Positions 15,532 through 24,716 of a stretch of 41,548 nucleotides of DNA are shown here, piece by piece. This DNA is from Bryobacterales bacterium (GTDB taxonomy: Bacteria; Acidobacteriota; Terriglobia; Bryobacterales; Bryobacteraceae). Each line of letters opens with the position of its first letter. Positions within the stretch are counted from its first letter, which is position 1. Below the pieces are notes generated by a model. It searched no databases. It was given only the letters and a program-made list of their open reading frames with translations, and had not been told where the DNA came from. The stretch lies in contig JAIXKK010000143.1 in assembly GCA_026954325.1 (NCBI GenBank), positions 1 to 41,548 of the forward strand, in the 5' to 3' direction. The position numbers and the translations under genes were made by a program.

Positions 15532-17937
15532 TTACTTCTTCTGTTCGTTCTTACGGCCTCCGCCGAGCATGTCGAGCAAGGCGCCGCCAACTCCCTTCGC
15601 GCCCTCCTTCTTACCCCCTTCGATTGCCCCGATGATTCCACTCGCCGCTCCCAGCGGATTGCCCGCCGAGGGAAGCAGGCTCTGCGCTTTCAACTTTGCG
15701 AACTCCGCGCCATCCGGGACGAATATCGGTTTTGCCATCGATCCGCTTACCAGGCACGGGATGACAAGCTCCCCCTTGGAATTGGCGAGAGCCGTGGTCA
15801 GGTAGCCGCCGGCCTTCGACCCGCCGAAGCGGTCGCTTGCCTGCTTCGAGAGCACGGAGAGCACCTTCATTTTGATGCTCTGATCGGCCAACCCCAAACT
15901 GCCCGAAGCTCCCAGGGAGCCCCCGTCGAAGGCGAGTTTCAGATCGTCCGTTGAAGCCAACCCGTCGCGGATTTGCATCGTCCCGGTGAGCAACAGGATG
16001 TTCGTGATGGCCCCGCCTTTTGGCGCATAACCAAGAAACTGGCCGATGCGCGATAGTTCGTTGAGGATATTGACCCCGGTAAGCCTCCCGTCATTGAGCC
16101 TCAGGCCAATGGTCCCATTGAGGCTCCTTGCGATGTCTTCCCCTGGCCTGGGAGCGAACTTGAGGTCAGCTTCAGCGGCCATCAGCCCATAGACCAACTG
16201 CTTCAGGGAAGTAGTGGAAGAAAGCAATTGGTTCGTGTCCACCCGTTCGAGCTTGGTCTGTACGGCGTATGCGGTGGCTTCCGGCCGCATGTCCATCGTG
16301 ATCGCGCCGCGCTGCGAGCCTCCGAACAACTCCGCCGTGACGGGATCGAGTTTGAGGACGCCCCGGTCGAGGGAACATTCCGACTTCACCTTATTAAGAA
16401 CGACGCCTCCGTATTGGATCTTGCCCACTGAGAGCGTGCCCTTACCACGGACCGCGCTGGCGGACTTGGCGCCGCCGGCGGCAGGCTGATCCCTGGTAAC
16501 CTTGCGAAGTTCATCCACGTTGATCTGGTCCACGTCGGCGGAAAACTGGAGTTCAGGAGCGGTGAAGTTACGAATTTTCATCCCGCCGCGAAGCGTGCTG
16601 CCGGCAAGCGTGCAGACCAAGTTCTCGAGCACCGCGCTGTTGTCTTCAAAGCGCAGCGCCGCTGTCTTCACAACCAGCGGACTGGTGAGGGAAGGGAGTT
16701 GCAACGTGGCATTTTCCAACACTCCGGAACCCGAGTAGGCGAGACTCTTGAACGGCCCGTCCAGCCTCACGTCCACTGATATCGAGCCGCCGCCCTGGAG
16801 GCCGCCGGTGGAAACCCCGTAAGCGGAAGCCACGTTCAGCAGTTCCCCAAGGTTCGCTCCCTTGGTGCTCAACGAAGCGCTGAGACGCGGCGCCGTTGCG
16901 TAATTGGAAATTCTTGCCACGGCGCCCAGATGCGTGCCGCCTGATTCGATGACGAACGTACCGGTGCGGATGGCATCCGGGGTGAACTGGACCTTCATCA
17001 GCGGGGTCCGGACAGGCTGTTTCCAGCCCTTTCCGTTCACCACCACGCCGGTGGCCGCAACCGAGCCGGAGAATTGCGGACTGGAGGCGGCGCCGGTGAC
17101 ATGAACATCGGCGCTCATCGTGCCGTCCACTTTCATATCGGGGGTGAACCCCGCACCCAGAGCCCCGGCGAGCTTTGCCAGTTCGCCGATGGCAGCCTTT
17201 TCGGTCTTCACCCGCAGGTCGACCCGGGCGGGCGTTGCGCCGAAATCGGCGGAGCCGGATCCGGTGAGAGTAAGGGCGCCGAGATTCAGAGCGAGCGATG
17301 AGATGGCGGTTCTTCGCGAAGCCTTGTCATAGGTGGCCGTCAGGGATGCCTTGGCCACCACATCCTGGGGGAGCTTGACGACGGCATCGGCGGTAACCGG
17401 CTTGCCCGGAGCGAGATCGCGCAGCGTGAGATTGATGTTGTCGTAGACCTGCCGCTTCTTTCCTTCCTCGAGATCGGTGACAGCGACACGGCCGTTTTCC
17501 AGAATCAGTTCGGAAAGGATGAACTCCCCTCCTCCTTTGCCCGCTCCGTCTTTGCCGAACGAGGAAAAGTTCCAGCGTCCTTCACGGCTCTTCACCAGTT
17601 CAACGGCAGGCTCCCGCGCGCGAATGGATTCCACCTCGATCCGCTTGCCGAGCAGGGGCAGCAACGCCACCCGCACGGAAAGCTCCTTGGCGCCGAGCAC
17701 GGGATTCTGCGTGTGAAAGGCGAGATCCTCGGCGATGGCTACATCCTGCACTCCAATCGCCAGAGGAAAAATGTGGAGGCTCATTGCGCCCAACGTCACT
17801 TTGCGCCCGAGCGCCTTCTCCAACTGGCCCTGGATCACGCCGCGATACTGGTTGACGTCGACAAACATCAATAGCGCGCCGGCGATGAGAATGAGGGTGG
17901 CGATCAGAATTCCAACGGTCAACAGAAGCTTGCGCAT
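15532..17937 (-). CDS. AsmA family protein
   Basis: 801 aa. One N-terminal TM helix (about 5-27) followed by VDVNQYRGVIQGQLEKALGRKV, the classical AsmA start, and a long beta-rich periplasmic body. The C-terminal AsmA region includes LNGTIGLRLNDGRLTG and a long segment of alternating hydrophobic strands ending with GG-rich and basic residues. AsmA-like proteins are inner-membrane-anchored bridge-type proteins linked to outer-membrane lipid homeostasis. It lies 51 bp after the secreted hypothetical gene on the same strand and may be co-transcribed with it. Confidence 0.93.
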   Translation of the reverse strand: MRKLLLTVGILIATLILIAGALLMFVDVNQYRGVIQGQLEKALGRKVTLGAMSLHIFPLAIGVQDVAIAEDLAFHTQNPVLGAKELSVRVALLPLLGKRIEVESIRAREPAVELVKSREGRWNFSSFGKDGAGKGGGEFILSELILENGRVAVTDLEEGKKRQVYDNINLTLRDLAPGKPVTADAVVKLPQDVVAKASLTATYDKASRRTAISSLALNLGALTLTGSGSADFGATPARVDLRVKTEKAAIGELAKLAGALGAGFTPDMKVDGTMSADVHVTGAASSPQFSGSVAATGVVVNGKGWKQPVRTPLMKVQFTPDAIRTGTFVIESGGTHLGAVARISNYATAPRLSASLSTKGANLGELLNVASAYGVSTGGLQGGGSISVDVRLDGPFKSLAYSGSGVLENATLQLPSLTSPLVVKTAALRFEDNSAVLENLVCTLAGSTLRGGMKIRNFTAPELQFSADVDQINVDELRKVTRDQPAAGGAKSASAVRGKGTLSVGKIQYGGVVLNKVKSECSLDRGVLKLDPVTAELFGGSQRGAITMDMRPEATAYAVQTKLERVDTNQLLSSTTSLKQLVYGLMAAEADLKFAPRPGEDIARSLNGTIGLRLNDGRLTGVNILNELSRIGQFLGYAPKGGAITNILLLTGTMQIRDGLASTDDLKLAFDGGSLGASGSLGLADQSIKMKVLSVLSKQASDRFGGSKAGGYLTTALANSKGELVIPCLVSGSMAKPIFVPDGAEFAKLKAQSLLPSAGNPLGAASGIIGAIEGGKKEGAKGVGGALLDMLGGGRKNEQKK

Positions 17938-17988
17938 GAACGTCCTCCTTGCTCCCAGGCGAAGTCCATGATAGCGCCAACCGCGCCG

Positions 17989-19128
17989 TTACTTCTTTTT
18001 TTCGGAGGCTTTCTTGCCGTCGCCGTCGAAGGTGACGGAGGAGTCAGTGGTCGAAATCGTGGTCTCGGCGGAGAACTTGCGGTAATTGCGGAATTCGATT
18101 TCGTTTTTTACGCAAGCCCGCTCGGCGCGGAAGCAGGCAAGGTTGGCGGAATAGAAGGGGAGAAGATAGGACTTTTCGCCGATCCTCACGGGATTGTACT
18201 CGAGGCTCATCTCCGCCTGGTCGAGCGCGAAGGATGCCGGCATGTCCTGCGCCTGCATTTCAATGCGCCGCACCGTGAGTTCTTTCGGGTCAATCCAGAC
18301 CGAGCCGCGGTACTTCGGTCTTAGCTCCTGGCCGCCGAACTTCAGCGTCCAATGCGAATTCGGCTGCTGCACCACGTAGTCATAAACCTCGGCGTTCACG
18401 CCTCCGATTGTTTCACCGCGCCGGTAAGTAAACCGCGCGTCCGTGCCGGGATTCATCAGATCGCGCAGCACCGTCCCGTACTCGCCTTCCGACCAGGCTC
18501 CGGATTTCTGTGTATCTTCGTACTTCACCGGTTTGCCGTTGTGCCGCGCATTCCGGTAGTCCTCACGGCCGTCCACGTACATCACATCCACCTGCACCGT
18601 GTCCTTCAGACGCCAGTCGCGGAGCGTCGCGCCGCTCTGATTGCGCCGGATGAGTTGTTGGCAGATGAAATCCGGCAGCCGTTCGGAGTAGGTTTCCGCC
18701 TTCATTCGCACCTTGTCGATGATCGTGGCCGGTTGCCCCTCGGTGGCCGCCGCCGGGCGATCGGCGGTGGACGCCGTGGAGGGGCCGGCGCCAGGGGAGT
18801 CCACGGACTCCGATTCATCGAGCACCACGGGCAGAGTTTCACAGTCGGGGCGCATGTCCCTGGTTGTGGGTTTCCCCCGTCTCAACACGGGGCGGCTCGA
18901 ATCCTCGGAATCGGCGATGCAGGGCTGGCGGGCAGGCTTCGGTGGCTCTTTCTTAGCCTCCTTCGTCCCGGTTTTTGCCGGTGCTGTATTCGGGGGTGGG
19001 GGCTCGGAAGCAAGCGATGGAGGCGTGTCCGGCTCCGGCGGCGGTTCCTGCACGTGAATGGGTCCCTTGGTTTGCGCCAGGATACAACTCAGGCACAGGA
19101 ATCCGAGCACCAAGCCTCGCATCGGCAT
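17989..19128 (-). CDS. secreted protein of unknown function, Pro-rich N-terminus
   Basis: 379 aa. A signal peptide (MPMRGLVLGFLCLSCILAQ) is followed by a Pro/Glu/Lys-rich low-complexity stretch (about 25-125) and a globular C-terminal part (about 130-365) with many beta strands. Phrases such as YRGSVWIDPKELTVRRIEMQ resemble LolA/LolB-like or outer-membrane lipoprotein-sorting folds, but the match is too weak to name. The protein ends in a Lys-rich tail. I do not recognise the family. The ATG at 19128 has GAGG close by; an in-frame ATG at 19122 is also possible. Confidence 0.8.
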   Translation of the reverse strand: MPMRGLVLGFLCLSCILAQTKGPIHVQEPPPEPDTPPSLASEPPPPNTAPAKTGTKEAKKEPPKPARQPCIADSEDSSRPVLRRGKPTTRDMRPDCETLPVVLDESESVDSPGAGPSTASTADRPAAATEGQPATIIDKVRMKAETYSERLPDFICQQLIRRNQSGATLRDWRLKDTVQVDVMYVDGREDYRNARHNGKPVKYEDTQKSGAWSEGEYGTVLRDLMNPGTDARFTYRRGETIGGVNAEVYDYVVQQPNSHWTLKFGGQELRPKYRGSVWIDPKELTVRRIEMQAQDMPASFALDQAEMSLEYNPVRIGEKSYLLPFYSANLACFRAERACVKNEIEFRNYRKFSAETTISTTDSSVTFDGDGKKASEKKK

Positions 19129-19393
19129 GAAACCTCATTGTACCGACGCCTCCCCGCGCGGGGAGGTTGCGGCCGCCTTGTAATATATGGCCGCATGGTG
19201 GGCGGCGGGCGGTTGTTCTGGGCGGCCGCGGAGACCGGAAGAGAGCAACCCGTCATGGAAGGCGAAGCCGGGATAGAGGGCGCCGCCGCCACTGGGAGGA
19301 TCGGGGGCGTGTACGAATGCAGATCCATCAGACTTATCGCCGGAGGCAAAAACAGCCGTCTATCCGGCGAAAGTCAAGGTAAACTGAACATCT

Positions 19394-19756
19394 ATGCCTG
19401 TCACCGAACTCGATCAACTGCACCCCGCCTTCACCTCCGCGTTCAATACGGGCAACGTGGAGGCGCTGATGGACCTTTATGAACCGGATGCTGCCCTTGT
19501 GCCCTCACCCGGAAGGACAGTCACCGGAAGCGGCGCCATCCGCGAGGCGCTGACAACGCTTCTCGGGATGAAGCTCACGATCGAAATGGACCTCCATTCG
19601 GCCCTCACCGGCGGTACGAACCTCGCCATGTTGCGCAGCGCATGGCGATTGAAAAACGGCGCTGAAGTGGCCATGTCCGGCCAGGCGATCGAAGTGGTCC
19701 GGCGCGGCTCCGGAGGCGTCTGGCGCTACGTGATTGACAATCCTTTCGCTGCTTGA
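19394..19756 (+). CDS. NTF2-like/SnoaL-type (DUF4440) small protein
   Basis: 120 aa. The pattern of helix, VEALMDLYEPDAALVPSPG, GSGAIREALTTLL and several strands ending WRYVIDNPFAA is that of SnoaL/DUF4440 members of the NTF2-like superfamily. Proteins of this kind bind small hydrophobic ligands or act as ketosteroid-isomerase-like enzymes; the substrate here is unknown. No signal peptide. A stable GC hairpin (19767-19782) lies just after the stop, before the peroxiredoxin gene, but it has no T-tract. Confidence 0.85.
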   Translation: MPVTELDQLHPAFTSAFNTGNVEALMDLYEPDAALVPSPGRTVTGSGAIREALTTLLGMKLTIEMDLHSALTGGTNLAMLRSAWRLKNGAEVAMSGQAIEVVRRGSGGVWRYVIDNPFAA

Positions 19757-19806
19757 GGTTGCCTTCGCGGGGAAACCCCTGCTACCTTACAAGCCTGGGA
19801 GGTTTC

Positions 19807-20337
19807 ATGACAAGAGGAAAGTTCTTTCTGGCCGCAGCCTGTTCGGCCGCCGCCTATGGACAAGGCGCGCCCCCCAAAACCCACCTCAAAGTTGGGGACA
19901 TGGCGCCCGATTTCACGCTGCCTTCTACTGCTGGGAAGCCGGTCAGACTTTCTGATTTCCGCGGGAAGAAGAATGTCATCCTCGCCTTCTTCCCCGCCGC
20001 TTTCACCGGTGGTTGAACGAAGGAAATAAAGGGATACCAGGCTGGTATCTCGAAGTTTGAAGGGATGGACACCCAGGTCTTCGGCATCAGCACGGATAAT
20101 ACCCCGAGCCAGAAAGTATTCGCCGAACAGACAGGAGCCTCCTTCCCGATTCTGAGTGACTTCGCCAAGCGCAATGTGTCCCGCGAGTATGGCGTTCTGA
20201 TGGAAGACCGGGGTTTCGCCAACCGCGCGACGTTCGTTGTGGATAAGGAAGGAAGGATCGCCTACATCGAAGAAGGTTCCTCCGCCATCGACCCGAACGG
20301 AGCAGAACTGGCGTGTAGCCGCGTGAGAAAGCATTAA
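19807..20337 (+). CDS. exported peroxiredoxin, probable selenoprotein (Sec at in-frame TGA)
   Basis: Read with TGA at 20014-20016 as selenocysteine, this gives 176 aa (Sec70); conventional calling would split it into two fragments. The ATG at 19807 follows GGGAGG. A signal peptide (about 1-19, MTRGKFFLAAACSAAAYGQ) precedes an AhpC/TSA redoxin domain: VGDMAPDFTLP, then AFFPAAFTGG, TGA, TKEIKGYQ. The TGA falls exactly where relatives have the peroxidatic Cys (FTGGCTKE). The fold continues without frame change through VFGISTDN, FPILSDF and FANRATFVVDKEGRI. C170 near the end may resolve the selenenic acid. Likely role: thiol-dependent reduction of peroxides in the periplasm. The alternative is a nonsense mutation, but the codon position and the downstream hairpin argue against that. 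Confidence 0.88.
20027..20058 (+). promoter_or_regulatory. putative bacterial SECIS element
   Basis: Downstream of TGA 20014-20016, GGGATACC (20031-20038) pairs with GGTATCTC (20044-20051), with one G-U pair, closing the 5-nt loop AGGCT. AAA (20024-20026) and TTT (20056-20058) could add a lower stem. The loop begins 22 nt after the TGA and has G at its second position. This fits the bacterial SECIS rules of a loop 16-37 nt from the codon with a G in the first two loop positions. Confidence 0.75.
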
Positions 20338-20427
20338 CCGCTTTCCGGCTCTTGCGCCGCGCCCAAGGCGCTGTTACCTTCAAGCTATGCAACTCCCCGC
20401 GGCCACGGTGTCTGCGTGCGTGGCCTC

Positions 20428-23400
20428 ATGACGACTCCTCTTCAGCCCGCCGACAAACGGCTGATCGCCCTCACGCTCCTGCTGGCCGCCTCATCCGCCG
20501 TTTACGTGAGCGCTAACTACAATGCCGCCTTTCCCCAGGCGTCACTCTCCCTTCCGCTCACGCGAGGCCAGATCACGGACCGCGCCGAAGCCCTTCTGCG
20601 CGCGCGCGGACTGAACACCGCTGGCTTCCGCAACCTTACCGTCTTCGATCCCGACGAGGGTGGGCGCCTCTACCTGGAACGGGAACTGACCCTCAAACGC
20701 GCTAACCAGTTGATGGAATCGCAAGTCCCCATCTGGCGCTGGCGCGCCCGCTGGTTCCGGCCTCCCGAAAAGGAAGAAATGCTCATCTGGCTCAACCCGG
20801 AGGGCAGGCTGACCGGCTTCGAACACCGGATCAAGGAAACGGATCCCGGAGCCCGCCTGGACTCCCCGGCGGCGCTGGCGCTGGCGGAAGCTTTTCTCCA
20901 CTCGCAAACAGACCGTCCGCAGAAGCTGGTGGCGCAGCAACAGGAAGCGCGCCCGAATCGCGACGACTATGAGTTCACCTGGGAAGAGGAGGGCTTCCGC
21001 GCCAAAGACGCTACCATCCGCCGCACCGTTGTCCTTCACGGCGACAAGGTGGGCCGCTACGCCGAGTTCCTCTATGTTCCCGAACAGTGGCAGCGCGACT
21101 TCGCCAAGCTCCGTTCCTCCAATGATCTTTACGCCGGTATCGCCCAAGGGCTGTTCGTGGTGCTGATCTTGATCGCCGCGGCTCTCGTCATCCGGAGACT
21201 CCGGCGCCACGCCATTCGCTGGCGGCCACTCCTGTGGATAGCCGGAGCCGTGGCGGTATTCTATTTCCTCAACGAGTGGAACATGCTGCCGTTCGCCATT
21301 GACGGCATGCAGACCTCTTCCACCTATCCGCAGATGGTGTTGCTGGCCCTGCTCGGCGCGCTCGGATCGAGCGCGGGCATACTCCTGTATGTGCTTGGAC
21401 CCGCGGCCGCCGGGTCAACGCCCCAACTGCTGACCACCTTCAACAGGCGCGGCGTGGCCACCCGCTCATTCTTCCGCTGCATCCTCGGCGGGCTGTGCCT
21501 CGCCGCGTGCCATCTGTCGTTTCTCACGGCGTTCTATCTGATCGGCAGCCGCGCCGGAGTGTGGAGCCCGCAGGACATCGACTACTCCGACCTCCTCGCA
21601 ACGCCCATCCCCTGGGTTTATCCGGTGGCCATTGCGATGATGGCGGCTTCGGCCGAGGAGTTCTGGTTCCGGATGCTGGCCATCCCCCTGGTGCGCCGCT
21701 TTGTCCGCTACCGTTCGATCGCGATTATCATCCCCGCGTTTCTGTGGGGCTTTCTGCACGCCAACTATCCCCAGGAACCGGGCTACATCCGCGGCGTCGA
21801 AGTCGGCCTCATCGGTATCGCCGCCGGATGGCTCTTTCTCCGCATGGGCATCATCGCCACGCTCATGTGGCACTACACCATTGACGCATTCCTCATCGGC
21901 CTGTCGCTGTTTCGCGCCGAGAACTGGCTTTACCGGATCAACGGAGCCGTGGTGGCCCTGTTCATTCTCGCGCCGCTGCTGATCTCCGTGGCGGCCTACC
22001 GCCGCAATGGCGGCTTTCTTCCGGAAATCGAGGAAGAGGCCGCTCCCGCCCCTGATCCCGTTGCCGGGCATGTCGAGGAAAGCCTGGCTGCGCCTCTTGC
22101 TCCGCGCCGGCCCGCGCGTTACCTCTACCTGGCGGCGGCGATCTTCGCGGCGCTTGCCCTCGCCGCGCATACCACTCGCTACGGAGATTTCCTGCGTGTG
22201 CGGGTGACCCGTGATCAGGCGGAGACCGCGGCCCGGGCCGAAGCACGCCGCCACGGGCTCGAGCCTTCCCAATGGCGTATCGCCTCGGACTTCGCTGAAA
22301 ATCTACAGACCGCCGACGCCGAATATCTCCGCGAAACCGTCGGCTCCTCGCGCGCCAACGAGATTCTGCGCACCCGCCTGATGACCGGCGTTTGGCGCGT
22401 ACGCTTCGTTCAGCCGCTCCATGCCGAGGAGTGGATCTTCTATGTCAACCAGAAAGGGGGCGCCTACCGTTTCGATCACGTGCTGGACGAAAAGGCTTCC
22501 GGTGCGCAACTGCCGCGAGACGAAGCCCGGAAAATTGCCGAGCAGTATCTTTCGACTGTGCAGGGTATTCCGGTGCAAAGCTACACTCTCGTCGATTCGC
22601 AGCAGGAAAAACATGACCACCGCACCGACTACAGCTTCGTTTGGGAGGATCCGGATTTTCGCGCCGGTGACGCCCGCCTCCGCGTGAGCCTCCATCTGGT
22701 GGGGAACGAAACCTGTGAGTTCCGGCCGTTTCTCAAACTGCCCGAAGCCTGGTTGCGCGATTTCCGGAAGACCCGGCTCACCTCGTTCCTTGCTCCCGCG
22801 CTACTCGGAGCGTGTGGCGTGCCGTTGCTGGTTGCGTTTCTCCGCCGGTTGGGCGCGCGCAACCAGCGGTTCCATTGGAGAACCTACTTCACATTAACCG
22901 CCTGCGGCGTTGCCCTGGCAGTGGCGGCGCGTCTCAACGGCTATCCTGCCTGGCTGACCGGCTACAACACTTCCACGCCGCTCGAGAACTACTATCTGCA
23001 ATTCGCCACCGGACAACTTACGCTAGTGCTGTTCACGGGAGCGGCCATGCTGCTGGCTTTGATGGCGCTTGATGCTTTCCTGCAGGCGCTTTCGCCTGGC
23101 AGAGCGCTTCCCCGTCCCACCCTGGCGCGTATCGCGGCCGTGGCGGTTCTGTTCGCCGCCGTGCCTCAAGTGGCCCAGTGGATACACCAGCACACCCCGG
23201 GGCCGAGACTCGATCCGGCCGTTTGGGACTTGAGCGGGATGGATTCCCTCTTCCCCGCCGTGGACGTCCTATCCGCATCTTATGCGGCGGCACTGATGGG
23301 AGTATCCCTGGCCGGCGCGTTCCTCTGCGGCGCCATGACGCTGTTGAGCGCGCGCGGCTTTAAGATCCTGCTGGGGATTGTGCTGGCCATCCTCGCCTTG

Positions 23401-23667
23401 AGCCGTAGCTTGGAGCCGGTGCAGATTCCGTTCCACCTTTTCGCGGCGGCTCTCGTAATGGGTGTGGCGGCTCTGCTGGTCCTCACGCTGGCCACCGACG
23501 TTGTTTCTTTAGGGACAGGCATCTTCGTGGCGCTTTCCGCCTCGCAGGCATGGGCTCTGATTCAGCAGCCGGCGCCTTTTCTTCTCTACAACGGCGTTGC
23601 CCTGCTCGCTCTCGCCGGCCTGATGGTGGCCGCTGTATGGAGGACGTGCCGGGCCTCCCGGCGCTGA
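20428..23667 (+). CDS. large CPBP-family intramembrane metalloprotease with duplicated outer domain
   Basis: 1079 aa from the ATG at 20428. An N-terminal TM (about 10-30) leads to outer domain A (about 44-232), then a multi-TM CPBP/Abi core. The core has the zinc-protease motifs AEEFWFR (E410, E411, R415), FLWGFLHANY (H444) and WHYTID (H482). A second TM (565-583) leads to outer domain B (about 593-785), which aligns with domain A, then further TM helices to the C-terminus. CPBP proteases are related to eukaryotic Rce1 CAAX proteases and to bacterial bacteriocin-immunity proteins. The substrate here is unknown. A 14-codon upstream frame (20387-20431) overlaps the start by ATGA but lacks a ribosome binding site. 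Confidence 0.9.
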   Translation: MTTPLQPADKRLIALTLLLAASSAVYVSANYNAAFPQASLSLPLTRGQITDRAEALLRARGLNTAGFRNLTVFDPDEGGRLYLERELTLKRANQLMESQVPIWRWRARWFRPPEKEEMLIWLNPEGRLTGFEHRIKETDPGARLDSPAALALAEAFLHSQTDRPQKLVAQQQEARPNRDDYEFTWEEEGFRAKDATIRRTVVLHGDKVGRYAEFLYVPEQWQRDFAKLRSSNDLYAGIAQGLFVVLILIAAALVIRRLRRHAIRWRPLLWIAGAVAVFYFLNEWNMLPFAIDGMQTSSTYPQMVLLALLGALGSSAGILLYVLGPAAAGSTPQLLTTFNRRGVATRSFFRCILGGLCLAACHLSFLTAFYLIGSRAGVWSPQDIDYSDLLATPIPWVYPVAIAMMAASAEEFWFRMLAIPLVRRFVRYRSIAIIIPAFLWGFLHANYPQEPGYIRGVEVGLIGIAAGWLFLRMGIIATLMWHYTIDAFLIGLSLFRAENWLYRINGAVVALFILAPLLISVAAYRRNGGFLPEIEEEAAPAPDPVAGHVEESLAAPLAPRRPARYLYLAAAIFAALALAAHTTRYGDFLRVRVTRDQAETAARAEARRHGLEPSQWRIASDFAENLQTADAEYLRETVGSSRANEILRTRLMTGVWRVRFVQPLHAEEWIFYVNQKGGAYRFDHVLDEKASGAQLPRDEARKIAEQYLSTVQGIPVQSYTLVDSQQEKHDHRTDYSFVWEDPDFRAGDARLRVSLHLVGNETCEFRPFLKLPEAWLRDFRKTRLTSFLAPALLGACGVPLLVAFLRRLGARNQRFHWRTYFTLTACGVALAVAARLNGYPAWLTGYNTSTPLENYYLQFATGQLTLVLFTGAAMLLALMALDAFLQALSPGRALPRPTLARIAAVAVLFAAVPQVAQWIHQHTPGPRLDPAVWDLSGMDSLFPAVDVLSASYAAALMGVSLAGAFLCGAMTLLSARGFKILLGIVLAILALSRSLEPVQIPFHLFAAALVMGVAALLVLTLATDVVSLGTGIFVALSASQAWALIQQPAPFLLYNGVALLALAGLMVAAVWRTCRASRR

Positions 23668-23675
23668 AAGGCCGC

Positions 23676-24647
23676 TTATTGCACTGGCGCCGCCACTTCC
23701 ACCGCGGCGCAGGCGTTGGCGTTCTCAACGCCGTTAAAGAGGATCATCGTGCTCGCCGGTGGCCGCTCCTTGCTATAGAAGCCGAAGCGGATGTTGCGGA
23801 TGAGATCGACCGCCTGCCGCGAGTTCGGGTAGAGATAAGAGAACGCCACCTGGTCGAGCGCGGCGTGCTCTTTCTTCGCACCGGCCGCCAGGTCCTGGAA
23901 CATTTTCCGCACCCCCGCTTCATCGCACGAGGGCGCCGTGTACACCCCGCTCCAGTAAATCTTCTTCGCGCTTACCCCGGCAACGTGGCTGAAATTGGGC
24001 GACTTCGGCAACCCTTCGGGCGACAGAAACCCGACTGCCCCCTTGGCCCTCGCCACCGCTTCACATTCCACCAGCGCGCGCCCGAAAGGAATGGGGATTT
24101 GCAGGTGGTTGCGAGCCGCCTTCGGATAGCGGGAAGCAGTCAACTTCCGCACATCGGCAATGTCCTCGAGCGAACTGATGTAGCAGGTGAGGGACAGGAC
24201 ATCGGGCGGCGCGAGTTGCGCCGCGTGCAGCGCCTTGTTCACGTTGTCGAGCGCCGTCGTCACCATCGGCGCCACCTTCGGCGTGGCCTCGTTCCCGGTC
24301 ACCCCCTCGCCCGAAATAAAAACCAACCCGTGGGGATTCCTTCCGCCGCTGGTGACGGCCTCGAGCGAGACCTTTTGGTCTTTGTCCGGCAACGCCGCCA
24401 CGCGGACGATGGTGAGCACCGGGGCGCGCAAGGTAATGCTGAATGGTTTCACATCGGCCTCCGGGCGCACGAACACCCGGTAGCGGTAAACACGCCCCTT
24501 CACCTTGCTTTCCGCTCTCTCCAATTGCTCCGTAAGCGTCCCTTTGGGCTCGGGGTTGATAACCTGAAACCGCAGGGATTCGGTGGGCGTCACCACTCCC
24601 TGTGACATGGCGGGGACCACCGCCAGCAAACACAAGAGAAATCGCAT
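23676..24647 (-). CDS. exported two-domain RidA-like (YjgF/UK114) protein
   Basis: 323 aa from the ATG at 24647 (a GTG sits directly before it). Signal peptide MRFLLCLLAVVPAMSQG, a 55-residue lead-in, then two RidA-like domains. The first (about 85-205) has GLVFISGEG and AARNHLQIPIPFGRALVECEA, keeping the Arg that binds substrate carboxylate in RidA. In the second (about 210-320) the matching position reads PPASTMILF and lacks Arg. Typical RidA is a ~130 aa cytoplasmic enamine/imine deaminase, so export and fusion are unusual. The gene is convergent with the CPBP protease gene (8 bp gap). Confidence 0.85.
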   Translation of the reverse strand: MRFLLCLLAVVPAMSQGVVTPTESLRFQVINPEPKGTLTEQLERAESKVKGRVYRYRVFVRPEADVKPFSITLRAPVLTIVRVAALPDKDQKVSLEAVTSGGRNPHGLVFISGEGVTGNEATPKVAPMVTTALDNVNKALHAAQLAPPDVLSLTCYISSLEDIADVRKLTASRYPKAARNHLQIPIPFGRALVECEAVARAKGAVGFLSPEGLPKSPNFSHVAGVSAKKIYWSGVYTAPSCDEAGVRKMFQDLAAGAKKEHAALDQVAFSYLYPNSRQAVDLIRNIRFGFYSKERPPASTMILFNGVENANACAAVEVAAPVQ

Positions 24648-24716
24648 CACCGGGATTACACCATGTCCGGAGGGTGCGGCGCCACTGGCGGGCGCCGATA
24701 CGGGTCCGCTCCCCCG

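Noticed and set aside
19807..20337. Peroxiredoxin as a pseudogene or two frameshifted halves
   Set aside because: No frameshift is needed, the only interruption is TGA at the peroxidatic Cys codon, and a SECIS-like hairpin follows at the right distance.
20354..20372. GC stem GCGCC/GGCGC after the peroxiredoxin gene as terminator
   Set aside because: Only five base pairs and no clear T-run.
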